From contig OX485805.1 in assembly GCA_950295325.1 (NCBI GenBank), forward strand, positions 41,440,758 to 41,504,757: a stretch of DNA of 64,000 bases, given 5' to 3'. Positions 1 through 12,308 of the stretch are shown here, piece by piece. Each line of letters begins with the position of its first letter. Within the stretch, counting starts at the first letter, position 1. The position numbers and the translations under genes were made by a program. Below the pieces are notes generated by a model. That model was not told where the DNA came from. It saw nothing but the letters and a program-made list of their open reading frames with translations, and searched no databases. This DNA comes from Polytrichum commune. Taxonomy: Eukaryota; Streptophyta; Polytrichopsida; Polytrichales; Polytrichaceae.

Positions 1-1489
1 TATCCGGAAGGTAGACATTTTTCAGTTTCTACTTCTGGACGAAGAACTCATAAACTACATATGAAGGGAAATGCAAATAACCAATAAATGAGCAGACCTC
101 ACCTGCATTTGGCTAGAGAGGATGGGAGATCCACTGCTATGTGAAGCAACAGGATCATGGTTCAGTTCTAACCTGGAGATTTGGGCATAATCAGTGAGAA
201 ATCTAGTGTTTCCAAAGTCCAACCGCTTTACATGTTGTGATCTTTCGGTTTCCCTATATTAATTTGAGGTATGCTCTACAGATTCCTCTAAATTGATTGG
301 TAATTTTCCTGAAGGCTTCAAACTGCAACCAGTTATTTCTCGAACGTAACTGGTTCATCTGTAACTGGCGGTCACTTCTCCCCATTCATTGGATCTAACA
401 AGTGAGTTCGGCAGGTGCAGTTCGGGAGGTGCAGTTCGGCAGTATGTCACATCACGACCCGGCATGCCTCGGGCAAACGGGCTCACAACCTGAAGGCCTA
501 CTAAACCAACATCATGACTCAGGTCTATAAAAATCCGAGCATCTGTCTGATGCCTCCCTTCTTGAGACAAACATCCAGCTGTGTTTGTGCCTTGGTTATA
601 ATCTGCAATGTTTTCCAATAAGTGTCTTGGCCTTGCTCTTTCCAGCTCATTGTCATTAATGTCAACAGTCTCTCCCATTCTCCTTAACTTTCTGACTCTC
701 TTAAGCGGGCTGGGTTCAGATATATGTACACCAATCCCTCCAACTGGATGAACCATAAGCTGACATATCCTTTCCAACCACTTCTTCCCTCACAATTAAA
801 GTGGGGCACTTCATACTTTTATCCACATTTCACAATTTCCCCTTCCAAGTCATTTCAAACCTCATCATCTCACCATCACTTGAGGTACCTCATTCAAATG
901 TGGGTGCTTCTGACATGAGCTGAAGGTGGCATTGTGTTGAACTTGTTTCAGTTCAAGCGAGTGTTGTGAGTCCAAGAGATGGTGGAGATGGTGGAGAAGG
1001 TGCATTCCACATTGCTTTGTGGGGTTTATTTATTCATTCCAATTTCATGATGTTTGGTATTGCATTCCAATTTCGTGAATGAACCTTGTCGATTATGAGG
1101 TGTGTACATTGTTAGGGGTCATTCACCATGTAGTCAAATGCCTCTCTTCTTCTGATATTTTAGAAATCGAGTTCATTTTGTTTGCACACAATTTTATTAT
1201 GACTTTTATTGACTGATATGGCATTGTGCGTTTCCTCAGCTTCTTCGGGTGAGCCTGCCGGTGGTACGTTCTGCGTCGGTCACGAGTCCAAACTTGGCTG
1301 TCATCTGTTCAATTTGCAGTTTACTATTAACTCATTAGTGGGATTTTCAAAATAAACATTCACTCACGATTTTGGCTCTGTATTCACGTATTGCTTTCTG
1401 GACTGTTGATATACATGTCGCATTCTCTTGAGGCAGAAGTCTCATGCAATATCTCATGCAATATCTGATGAATTTGCCTTCATTTTTAG
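1..1489. other. Region upstream of copy 1; no gene recognised
   Basis: I see no recognisable protein here. A minus-strand frame is open from 777 to 355 (about 140 codons, with no ATG at its upstream edge and an internal ATG a few codons in). It matches no family I know and could be an exon or chance. Copy 1 should have 5' exons here, by analogy with copy 2, which has four exons before its ParB-like exon. I could not find homologues of them. A short candidate exon lies between a CCTCAG acceptor near 1240 and a GTACGT donor near 1265. Confidence 0.3.
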
Positions 1490-4400
1490 ACAATCCAATA
1501 GATGCTCGCTCGAAGCTCCATACCATGGTCTCTAATGAGATTCCCAGCACCAAATCCAGGATTGAGGGACTTAGATTTCAACCGAAGAACAAGTCCAAGA
1601 TCTTCATTCCTCTATGTCGAATGGTTTGTCTTCCCGTGGTCCGTCCCTTCCTTAAGAATGATGTCCTTAAGTTGGCTTGGCATTTCCAGAAGAACGGTTA
1701 CATGGAAGGTAATGGTGTTTTCTATGTTGCCCTGGAGGACAATGAAGGCAAAACTTCAGACGTTTCCGCAGAGATCATTTCCACTTGGAGTCAGCATTGG
1801 GTGACAGTGAACAACGAATTTGAGGCCATGCTAACCGCCGATCCAACTCTCCAAGTCTTTTGTGGGAAGATGTTCCATGTTTGGGATGGCAACCACCGCA
1901 TCCAAACTTGGATGCCAATTATCAACAATGACCACCTGGATGACATTTCTTGGCATTATACGGTCGAGAGTATTATTCTCGTTGTGAATGGGGATGTTGT
2001 ATCCATGCTCACTGCCTTATACGAGGTCAACTGGTATGTTCTCATTGCAATCACATGCTCTCTTGATTTCATCTCATTTTTGTCATGGTACCTCATCTCT
2101 CATTTAATCTTGATTTTCTGCCACTCAGGAGAAATGAAAATTCACATGTGGTTGCAAACCTTGTGCATCGGCTCTACCGCACTCAGAGTCTTGCCAAACA
2201 GCCATTGGAGTTCTTCAAGTCTTTGGTGTCTCAAGATGATGTTCAAGCTGCGGAGACAAAACAGAAGAATCCTAAAACCAAGACTTGGTTCACCCTTACA
2301 ATTGCATCGCTCACCTCCATACTCTACCAGGTTCAATTGTTTTCATACTCTTCCTATGGTTTCATTCCCACTTTTAACTTCCTCTATATTTTTGCATTGC
2401 TAATATACTAATTCCTTGCTTTTCAAATGTCTCAGCAAGAAATTGGAGTGGTTGCTGCATCTACAGAGCGGAAATTTTATGATCGATATCCAAACCCTGA
2501 GGACTGGACATCTCAACGTGTTGATGACATCGTTGGCAAGGCGGTTACACGTGCCAAGGTGCATTTCAAAAGTGAGTTGACAAAAATCTTACCAATTGCT
2601 GATCCTCAGAACACTCCTGCTTTTCTTGCCGAAGTGAAGACTCATTATGAGTGTCGTGATGACGGTGTTGAGATGAAGTTAGAGAAGTTGTGGATGTTGG
2701 CTGTGTCTGCCATGGATCCATCTATGAAGGTACTTTGGCTTGAGAGCTGGAATCAGCCTCCAAGTCTTTGGGTGCAACTGAAATTCCCCAAGCAAGGTTT
2801 CAACGATGACGCCTTTTACACTTGGTTGAATAAGGCAACATGGTGGGCTCAAGTATGTGATTCTCCACCTCTCCTCTTTGTTGAGTTCTCAAAAATTGTT
2901 TTTTTGCTTTTGAACTTTCATTGCTAGGCCATTGCAAATTTGTTATCTTCTTTGTTCATAACTCCTCTGTCGTGCTATGCAGTTGGCAGTGGAAGCACAA
3001 AAACTTCTCGATGGTGTCCTACGTGATCAAAAGGCCACCATCAACTATCAACCTGATGGCCGGGATCCAATTCCAACCCTTTTTTATTATATTGAGCAGA
3101 TTCGCATATCATTATGGGACACGGCATTCTTCCGCGAATTCGCAGTGGAGAAATGAGTGAACAAGAACAACACTATCGACAAGCAGTACTTGTTCAAGCC
3201 AGCATTACACCGTGTCCTGTCCTCTTCTCCTCCAAGGCTATCTCTAGATCCCCTCCCTTCTTTGTTAATTTCTTGGAGAGAGATAGTGAGGATTTCATGC
3301 TCACTAAGGGAATCATAAAATCATGGGATTCTGTGCACTGGGAGCGATGTGGGTGGTATCTTGACTGCCCAGCTTCGAAGGCCCCTTCGTTTGACATTGT
3401 TCTTCGAGACTCCATCCAACCACCTTCCCTTCGAACTGGGACTCCCTCGGATACCGTCGACACTCCGCTTGAGGTGCTTGCCAGTCAACGGCCGGCCTCA
3501 AAATCCAAGAGGCAACTGAGGCAGAAGAAGGCTCCCGTTTCTGATCAGGTTCAGAGGGCCACTTCCCCGGTTGGGACGCCGCCCCTCTTCTCTGCAGCAG
3601 ATGCTGCACTTGCTTCAAGTGCATCTAGACTTCCTGCATCACCACCGAGTCCTTCAGTTATTCTAGCAGAGCCAATTACGAAGCGCCAGAAAGTTGATGT
3701 CCCGGAGTCCAGTACTGCCACCACGTTCTTGTCTCCCCCTAAGTGTCATCCCATGAAGGTGAAGGCTGTTGCATTGTCAACCGCATATACTTCTCAGCAA
3801 CTTCTTGTGAATGATTCTTTTGTTCGTATTGTGGAGGAGAAGACAATCACTGGAAAGTTCAGCACCAATTACGAAGACATTGTTTACTTTCTGAACAAGG
3901 TCTCCCCCTAATTTTCCAATTCACTACAGTATTGCTTTCATTTTTTCAATGTCATGTTGTAGGTTGGTAGTTGGATTTTTGTGGCATTTTTTCAATGTCA
4001 AGTTCTAGCTCGGAACTCCCAGGACTTACATTCCTCTCCGGTTTAGGTTGGCACTGGACGCCACTTCTACTTTGATGGCAAACTCATTCAGAAACCTACA
4101 GTGGACTTGCTTATTGCTGAGTACCCTGACGGGCAGAGAGTTCCTGGAGTTTTTAATCCCCCGTCTCAGATCCCACCTTGGAATGAGTACTCCGATACTT
4201 TTCTTAAAGTGACCATGGGATTTGCATATTCCTACTTGCATGACGATGGAGCCTTCATTCTTTTCTACCCCGACAGTCCCATGGTTCGCAAGGAGATTTC
4301 ATCATTTTTCAAGAATTACGAGATGAAGGTTCTTGACGAGTGGACCATCATCAATTATTTGCACCTTGCCAATCCCCTCGTGTCAGCCAAAAATGTTTGT

Positions 4401-6367
4401 TTCTTGTCCTTCTCTCTTTCCTACTATTTTAACTAAGTTTTTTCTTCTCTTCCGATTTTTCTTCTTAAGACTTAGCTGATTATTTGATTTACCTTTGCAG
4501 ACTTTGAAGGTCAAGGCTATTCTTATAGTCAGATCTGTCCCTACTTCTGAGGCTAGGCAGCCAAAGATCCTCACGATCACTCCAGACCCTTCAGTCCCTC
4601 AGGTGGACTTAGCGTGTGATGATGTCCTCTTCAATCCTGTCACATCCGAGACCCAGCTGATTCGTAAAAGCGATGGTTCGCCATGGCGAGGCCCGAAGGA
4701 GAAATCGGATGTTCTCATGAAGCTCTTTGTGCATGGATTATCTCCTCCAGATGGTATTGTCGCCGACCTAACCGCTTCCATAGGTACCTCATACCCACTT
4801 CTCCTTCCTTTTTATTTTTAATTTTCATACCATGTTTGTCGCGCACCTCTCCATGAGGAGTGCCCGAAACACCATGGGCACAAGGGGGACCCCGGAGTGA
4901 CACCCGGGACTTGTGGCGCCGTTGGTGAGAGGGCCCAAGTGATCCTAGTGTGGGTGAGGGCCCCGGGCGTTGGGAACGCCTCCCACCCACGGAGACTAGG
5001 AGGCACAAGGGTAAGGCCATGAGCTATGCGTAGCTCATGGCGTGGTGATTCTAGAATGCTCAAGAACACCTCAATCGGAGGTGTGAGCTAGCAGTTATGG
5101 CCATTTGAGTGGGGCGCTGTCCCGGGACAGCGCCTGGTACAGCAGTGCCTGGGCGTGATTCCCGGGACTGCCAAGGTTCAAAGAGGCATAACGTCCTCAT
5201 AACTTGCCCGAATGGGGTAAGTGAGGAGTGCATCGGCATCTACGTGAAGCGTAGATGAAGATGGAGTGGTCAAGTGTTAGCATCAGACATCATACAAGGA
5301 AGTTATGATGGTCTGAAGCTGTGGGGGCTTCTAGGCCCAGCGGCTAAGGGAAAATGTCCACTTGGCCCCAACTCTTGGTAGAGAGACAAGAGGTTGGTTG
5401 ACAGTGGGGTAGGGGCCCCGCGTAGAGTCCTAGAGGCTTATATGGGTGAGGTGGTGTGGCCTCACCCACCCGAGGCCGAACGGCACGGCCTCCATTGGCA
5501 TTGGCCTAATGTGAGGCCATAGTTGCCTAGTATGGTTCGGGTTGTTGTAGTGTTGCTCCGGCAACGCGATGATCAACATAAGATTGGACTTCCATGGATG
5601 GAAGTCCACATCTAAGGATTGGTTACCGATTGAAGGGGTGAGTCCCGAAAGCAAAGTAGGAGGGTTGGTTCCCCTCCTATGAACTATAAGGTCCGGGGTG
5701 AGAGGAGCTAACCATTAGCATGGCGGTATGCGAAGGGTTAGCACTCGTAACCTTTGCTAGGAAATGAAAATTGCCAAGATGGTCAAGGGGGACTAGCAAG
5801 GGTTGCGACAATGTTTCATGTCCTAATTTATCCCATTTCTCCAGGAGCTACTATTCGCGCAGCCCGTGCATGTAATCGCCACATTCTGGTTTTAGAGAAC
5901 GACTCTATGCTCTTTTCTGAAGTCCTTGAACCCTTGGCAGTTCCACCTCCAAATGCTTCGACTTTCTCTACTGCGGGCGACCTGAGTGACGATGACGAGG
6001 CCATTCCAGATGCCCCTTTGCACGATATATGTGAGTAAGTCCACGCCTTCGTTGGTTGATATTGTTTTCTATTTATCTCTTACTTGTAATCCATCCTTTG
6101 TCCATCTCTAAATCTTGCTCTGAACATGGCAGTTTAACAAATTCAGGGAGACCGTTACGAACTCCACCTTCAACTTGGTACTTTCCATCGCCGCCCCCAA
6201 GTCCTCGTGGCTTACCTGTATATGCTGAAGCCATGGCCTTGGCATATGCCCATGGTAGCTCTGGGAATTCGACATCCTTCTTCACTCCTAAGAATCATGT
6301 TGACCCTCGAGTTCTACGCTACTTTGATTTAGAAGCAGTGTCGAGCCCTCTATGTAGCAGTGATTGA
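1490..6367 (+). pseudogene. ParB/Srx-like + amino-methyltransferase-like fusion gene, copy 1 (probably decayed)
   Basis: Exons inferred from GT-AG sites and alignment with copy 2: 1490-2033, 2129-2330, 2436-2852, 2983-3899, 4047-4394, 4501-4783, 5845-6034, 6133-6367 (stop TGA 6365-6367). The first exon holds a ParB/sulfiredoxin-like module with a GNHR motif at 1888-1899 (context VWDGNHRIQTW). The 4047-4394 exon has the methyltransferase motif IV region (VDLLIAEYPDG; E-Y-P-D at 4119-4130). Motif I (VADLTASIG) starts near 4759 and continues across an intron as ATIRAARACNRHILVLEND. This is the motif IV-then-I order of beta-class N4/N6 DNA methyltransferases. A TGA at 3154-3156 stops the frame, and the downstream homologous sequence continues in another frame, so the gene is probably broken unless a tiny intron was missed. 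A proline/serine-rich linker separates the two modules. The 5' exons were not found. Chemistry and substrate are unknown. Confidence 0.7.
4837..5810 (-). mobile_element. Solo LTR of the gypsy family also present at 10059-17343
   Basis: This 974-bp block runs from TGTCGCGCACC to GGGTTGCGACA. It is the reverse complement of the two LTRs at 10059-11032 and 16370-17343, has the same length and shows several base differences. It is flanked by a perfect 5-bp target duplication, ATGTT (4832-4836 and 5811-5815). It lies inside the intron that splits methyltransferase motif I in copy 1. Without it that intron would be about 82 bp, like its neighbours. An LTR-LTR recombination remnant is the simplest reading. 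Confidence 0.93.
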
Positions 6368-6579
6368 AGTAATGGCGACCTTCTTAATCATACAAAGTAT
6401 CTTGAGCTCCCAGGAATTGTCATGGATATAGGCCCCTTTAATAAAAATTGTGTTCTAAAACTTTCAAGTTTTCAGTGAAAACCGCGGTCATAGAGCTCAA
6501 AAGTTCTCAAATTCTTGCTCTAGTCCTGATTATAGGGCTTTATTTTCAATACAAAATTTCTAAAAACTGTAGAAGTTAT
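6368..6579. other. 3' flank of copy 1
   Basis: AT-rich sequence between the copy 1 stop codon and the heptamer array. No open frame or clear repeat was seen. It is presumably the 3' untranslated region. It has no obvious similarity to the longer stretch that follows copy 2. Confidence 0.4.
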
Positions 6580-6614
6580 CGCTCACCGCTCACCGCTCAC
6601 TGCTCACCGCTCAC
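6580..6614 (+). repeat. Heptamer array (CGCTCAC)x5 after copy 1
   Basis: Five tandem heptamers: CGCTCAC three times, TGCTCAC, then CGCTCAC, 35 bp in all. A 35-bp array of five related heptamers also follows copy 2 at 35158-35192. The truncated minus-strand transposase-like frame ends inside this array (its stop TGA is made of array sequence), so the array marks a sharp junction between two sequence units. Confidence 0.9.
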
Positions 6615-8008
6615 AGAATAGCATTCCTCGGATGTGGGATACCGTGGCGGGCCATGACGTGGTTGAGGTTCTGCCAGAAGAGCACTTGCGCATCCTTATC
6701 CTCCGATTGGAAATCACAACATGAAATGGTCATAACCCGTTGATAAGTCCCATCGTAGACATGAGCGGCCATGGTGGTCCACCCTTTGACCCGCTTGACG
6801 TGATCGGACATCATCCACGCGTTCTCGAGGTCCCCACCCGGTTGCATCCGATGAACCAAATCCACTCCACTTCCAAGACCAACCTCGGACATCTTGAAAA
6901 CGAACACCTTGTCAGCATCGTCACCTTGTCCTGGGAATTGGTTCCTTTGGACGTAGGTCCAATTGCTAACGCCTCTAAGCTTAGCGATGCCATCCATAAC
7001 ACCGAACCTCCGCAAAAATTTGAAAGAGGTAACCTTAGATCGAAGGTTTGGGGAATTCAACTCTCTACAGCTCTCAAACACAGGTTCGAGCTCTGTTAAG
7101 GAGAGGAGACGGTGTTTCTCACTATTTTCAGAAAGGAGGAACTCACCAACAATGTCCTTGCTGGCTTCAAGGACGATCTTGCTGTGCGTGGCCTGAGGCG
7201 TACGCTCAACGTGCTCCTCGAGAAGTGCATTGATACACTTCCGACTGTCTCGGCAGTCTCCAACCTTGACTGGATGTTGATGAGTACCGATATGAATGCA
7301 GGCTCTTTGGGAGGACTCCTTCCCATGGACGTAGAAGATTTTTGCATCGCATAGTGCAATGCATTTGGGAGGCTGTTTGCAGATCCTGCACACAAGAGTA
7401 GATCCGGATGGCACAATGCCAGAGAGAGGGAAAGGCTCTTTAGTGAACCCATCAAATTCCATGTCGTTGACCTCAGAGAGACGATGGGCGCGTTGAAGGT
7501 AATCACAACTCGGGTTTTGGCATTGTAGATGGCCAACACAGGTAGAGGAACGAAATGCAAGGCCAACGTCGTTTGTAATGTTGGTGGTTTGAGTCTTCGT
7601 CCAAACATGGCCATCATATTGCTTGTCCATGCCGTCCATGGACTTGGCCCTGGATTGAGATGATGAGACTTCGGGTGCAGGGAGGACAAATAACTGGGTA
7701 CCATCAAAACGAGGGGGGAGGTGATTAACCTCTAGGATTTTGATTTTATCGTAATCTAGTTTCTTGAGAACGCTCTTACTACCGGGTATAGAACAAAGAC
7801 GATGAAGGCAGTGAACAATAGGTGGAAGAGGTTTGGACGTAGACGGTACGGAAGGAGAAAAAGGCACAGAGCGAGAAGGAGAAGGTGTTACATAGGAAGA
7901 AGAGGGAAACAAAGGAGGGGAATCATGAACATCAGCCTTCCTCACAGATACATCTTCAGTCGAAGAATCAGACAAGTCTACAACGTTGTCTACGTCAGGC
8001 TCGGTCTT
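6611..8008 (-). pseudogene. DDE-transposase-like gene, 3' part of a disrupted and truncated frame
   Basis: A minus-strand frame of about 465 codons is open from 8008 to 6611. It has an acidic/serine-rich N-terminal part, then Cys-rich stretches (STCVGHLQCQNPSCDYLQRAH and LVCRICKQPPKC) that look like a zinc-binding unit. It ends with VKRVKGWTTMAAHVYDGTYQRVMTISCCDFQSED..WQNLNHVMARHGI (positions about 6820-6630), broken here by dots. This last part resembles the start of the RNase H-like core of large plant DDE transposases of the MULE-like sort. The part that would carry the remaining catalytic acidic residues is missing because the frame stops in the heptamer array. The CACTA element at 8009-25589 interrupts the gene; it resumes at 25590. 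The exact superfamily is uncertain. Confidence 0.6.
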
Positions 8009-8827
8009 CACTACAACAGATTGGGTATTTTGTGACTGAAATTTATGACTGCCTTAAGTCATAAAATCCCAAAATATGACTGACGAGGCTCCGGATGAGG
8101 ATGACGCGCGCGGTGACTGGGTCTAGTCATTACCGACGAGTCGCTTCGGACATGAGTCATATGAATATATACGGTTGTGGAGGCGTATAAAAGGACAGTT
8201 TCTACGATCCCCACTGCACGTGGGGCATACCTTGACTAGCCTTGGAGTCAGTGCCCTTTTTTGACCTGCCCGGGCAGAAAAAATACCAAACCGACGTGGA
8301 ATGTGACTCCATGTGATCATGTTCTCTGCTGACGTGTAATATGACTTGCATGCGTCATAATTTTGCCGACGTGGCAGGCCACGTGGAATGTGACTGCTAG
8401 TTTTTTGACTGCTTGTAGTCATGTTTTTTGGGGCGTTACTCACATTTTTTGCGGGGATGACATTGTTATATAACGTTCTGTAGTCATATTCTTAGCAACA
8501 TGTTCTGCACAATATGACATGATGGAGTGATATTCGCGTAGATGGAGAGTCACATTGCGTAGTTCTTTGTGCGTTGTGATAACTGTATTGAGTTAGATTC
8601 GTATTACTTGTAATTTTGAATGTCAGTCACATTTCGTGCCACATCCCAAGTAATGATGACACATTCAAGTCATGCGCTACATGACTGAGCCAAGTAAGAA
8701 ATTGAGCACACAAATTGAGTACATAAATTTCAATAACTTGAACGACTTTATGTAGTCCATGTCTCCAAGCATATCCAAATGTGTTCATCTTTCCTACATG
8801 ACCCCTAAATGCGTAAACTACCGAAAT
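8009..8827. repeat. CACTA left terminus and subterminal motif region
   Basis: After the 29-bp terminal repeat come many short TGACT/AGTCA motifs in both orientations (for example at 8036-8100, 8140-8165, 8300-8420, 8470-8530, 8640-8690), often paired around AT-rich spacers. Such subterminal motifs are where the element-encoded binding protein acts in En/Spm elements; that role here is an inference. No coding sequence was seen before the stop codon of the minus gene at 8828. Confidence 0.75.
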
Positions 8828-10058
8828 CTAAGTGGCTTGTTGAGGTTCCAGCGGGATAGCCTTCAGTGCTTCCACTGGCCACTTGGTGATGGACTTCAGT
8901 GCATCGCCCAGACGCAACATCGGAGGATCGTCGTCGTTGTTGCCCTCGTACAGCAACACGGACTCTGCTCCTGGCTCAATCGAGGACACGCAAACTGATA
9001 CGTTGCCCTCCTCAATGAGGCGCCCGTGGAGTGAACCTCCTGCAAGGCTCACGATGATGCCTTGCGCCACTACGTTCGCCTTGGCCTTGTTCTCATCGTC
9101 CAGGTCAAACAATGCGACATTGGACCCCGTGGCCAACGGCAAGGGTGCGTCCTCCACCATCGCATTAGGCGTCTCCGACAATACGGCGGTGACCTCTTCT
9201 GCTTGTGTCTGCAGCAGAAAACGTAATTATCAACAATCAAAACAATCCGCGTGGAGTTACTGGAGCTTCAATACTCAATATATGACCTCACACTAGGCCA
9301 TGATTGCATAATATGATAGGACATACTCATATACCGCACCGTAGTCATCAGATATGACAACAATGAGTAATATAATTGCGACCTATAACTGAACATAGTC
9401 ATATGACTGGACACAGTCATATAACCCATGACTAGCCATAGTCATGTGACTGAACATAGTCATATTGCCTATGGCTGACCATAGTCATATGACTGGACAT
9501 AGTCATATTAGAATGACCACAAAAAGTAACACATTCGCCTAAGGTCCTCATATTGCTTCGTGGAGTGACATACCTATGCGGACATGTGTTATCAGCATTT
9601 TCCTTGTTTACGATTGGAGTGAGAACCAAATAGAAACAAAAAATATCCAAGAACAGCTTACCTGTGTCGATGAACCTACCAGGTTCGCAGGTACCGACGC
9701 TAGATGGACCTCCTTGGTCAGATACGCCAAGCAATATTCGATGTTGGATTGCTTGCGGGCCAATCCTTCGAATGGCCCGCAAATTCTGCCCAGGAAGTCA
9801 TCGTTGGGGTTTAGGGGATCCCAGCGCGGAAAGTTTAGGACATTTGAGGGGGGGGAACGCGCCGTCGCCGTTGTATCCCAATCGATTTGGAGACACCGTG
9901 TTGAGCCGTGCGTGGGGTCCGGAATCATATCAAATAGATTGCGGAGGTCTCTTATTGGGTTCTGGAGGGGGTAAGTCCTCCCCCACAGAAAGCTCCATTG
10001 AGTTGTCGTTCCCGATGCAAGAAATGCGCCTACAACCTCTAGTACGTTCTGCTCTAAG

Positions 10059-11032
10059 TGTCGCAACCCTTGCTAGCCCCCCCTTGACAATCTTGCCAAT
10101 TTTCAATTCTAGCAAAGGTTACGAGCGCTAACCATTCGCATTCCGCCATGCTAATGGTTAGCTCCTCCTACCCCGGACCTTATAGTTCATAGGAGGGAAC
10201 CAACCCTCCTACTTTGCTTTCGGGACTCACCCCTTAATCGGTAACCCATTCCTAGATGTGGACTTCCATCCATGGAAGTCCCATCTTATGTTGATCATCG
10301 CGTTGCCGGAGCAACACTACAACAACCCGAACCATACTAGGCAACTATGGCCTCACAATGGGCCAATGCCCATGGAGGCCTTGCCGTTCGGCCTCGGGTG
10401 GGTGAGGCCACACCACCTCACCCATATAAGCCTCTAGGACTCTACGCGGGGCCCCTACCCCACCGTCAACCAACCTCTTGTCTCTCCACCAAGAGTTGGG
10501 GCCAAGTGGACACTTTCCTTTAGCCGCTGGGCCTAGAAGCCCCCGGCAGCTTCAGACCATCATAACTTCCTTGTATGATGTCTGATACTAACAAGCGACC
10601 ACTCCATCTTCATCTACGCTTCACGTAGATGCCGATGGACTCCTCACTTGCCCCATTCGGGCAAGTCTTGAGGAAGTTATGCCTGTTTGAACCTTGGCAG
10701 TCCCGGGAATCACTCCCAGGCACTGCTGTACCAGGGCGCTGTCCCGGGACAGCGCCCCACTCAAATGGCCATAACTCCTAGCTCACACCTCCGCTTGAGG
10801 TGATCTTGAGCATTCTAGAATCACCACGCCATGAGCTACGCATAGCTCATGGCCTTACCCTCATGCCTCCTAGTCTCCGTGGGTGGGAGGCGTTCCCAAC
10901 GCCCGGGGCCCTCACCCACACTAGGATCACTTGGGCCCTCTCACCAACGGCGCCACAAGTCCCGGGTGTCACTCCGGGGTCCCCCTTGTGCCCATGGTGT
11001 TTCGGGCACTCCTCATGGAGAGGTGCGCGACA
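10059..11032 (-). repeat. LTR (3' LTR of the minus-oriented gypsy element)
   Basis: 974 bp, starting TGTCGCAACCC on + and ending GCGCGACA. Open frames within it (such as one starting near 10800 on +) recur in all three LTR copies and are not separate genes. A TATA-like CCATATAAGCC occurs near 10420 on +. Confidence 0.95.
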
Positions 11033-11044
11033 CTCACCCCCACC

Positions 11045-12308
11045 AAACGGAGTCGATGCCCTCATCGACTATACTCGTAGTCGGCACACCAATTCTCAAG
11101 TTGCCATCCTCTATGGTGCGGCATTGTGTTTACCTTAGGGCGCGACCCCCACAATGCATCTTCAAATTTGGCATAGCCCCAAAGGTGTCGTTCCTAGGTG
11201 GTCCGTTAGCGACCTTGGATCTTTCATCCAAGGACCTAACCTACACTAGACCCACCTACTTTGGGACTCACTTGGGTTGCCCCTCCTTTGAGGCCTCCCC
11301 CGTTAGGCTCCACTAGCCTAACATGACACATCTAGGCGAGACCTCAACGCTTCCACTACGTTGTCTCGGTTGCAACTCCGAGATGGCTTTCCATTGTTAA
11401 GCCACGCCTCGATCGCACGGGGGTGATGCCAAGTCCCGCCCGACTCGGTTCCCACTTTGCTCTTTCGAGACATGGGTTCATGACTCCCATGCGCCAACTC
11501 TCGTTAGCTCGCGGGTAGCACTTTTATGAGCACGCGCCATCACCTTGTCCCCGCCCGGACAAGCCCGCGGCTAAGAAGTTTCTTGGTTTTATACAAGGCC
11601 CGTCCAAGCCATGGCCCCCAATTACTCGGCTTACCCAACCTAGTTTGGCATATCTATTCCCCCTCTTCCATTAACCAAGCATAAGTGCAAGACTAGGACC
11701 TCATCTCATACTTTTCTCTTTGCACCACTAAAGTTTGGACTTTATTCCCTCAAGCCAAAGAACAAGTTCATGTTGTGGAGTAATTAACCTCGAAGCTAAG
11801 TGTGCTACTAGCGTCTCTCCCCCACTAAAGGAGATTGATGTCCTCATCAATGCCTATGCTTCATTTTATTGGAATCCTTAGCCTTAGTTTCTTCAAAGTG
11901 CTTCACCAATTCATTGGTGTTCACCATGTCTCTTGCCGCCACCCAAGCGGTTTCTTTCTCATGGTATCTTCACCATTTCACCAAGTACTCCTTTGTACAT
12001 TTTCTTTCATTTTCACTTGGACTTCCTACACTTGAGGATGCCCTCCTACCTCATGTTCCAAATGACCTCCACAAGGTCGGGACGTGGCCTAATCACTTGC
12101 TTGTGATCGGGCCACAAGGTGTCGTCCTAAAATGACTTTCGTAATGAGACATGAAATGTTGGATGCACTTTGATCTCCGGCGGTAATTCCAACTTATACA
12201 TGTCCTTGAACACTTGTTCCACCATGGAAAACGAAGCTCCAATTTTGGACATGAACTTTTGGAGTAAGGCCTTTGGGCAAGGTGAGGTTGTCCACATTCA
12301 ACAACACC
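11045..12308 (-). other. Gypsy 3' internal region, no clear domain
   Basis: Between integrase and the 3' LTR. On minus, the stretch after the integrase core (VQINAGRREVEYEVGQ at about 12330) is the usual position of the C-terminal integrase and possible chromodomain, but I could not identify a chromodomain. The rest, about 1.2 kb, looks non-coding. Confidence 0.5.

Noticed and set aside
355-777. 140-codon minus-strand frame as a gene
   Set aside because: No ATG at the upstream edge and no recognisable domain; kept only as a note in the upstream region.
6580-6614. Heptamer array considered as a telomere-type repeat
   Set aside because: The unit CGCTCAC does not fit plant telomere repeats (TTTAGGG and variants) and only five copies exist, in the same orientation after each gene.
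10800-11316. Plus-strand frames beginning MILSILESPRHE and MALPSCLLV
   Set aside because: The same frames recur in each LTR copy (also 17111-17591 and, on minus, 4715-5069) and are LTR sequence read by chance.
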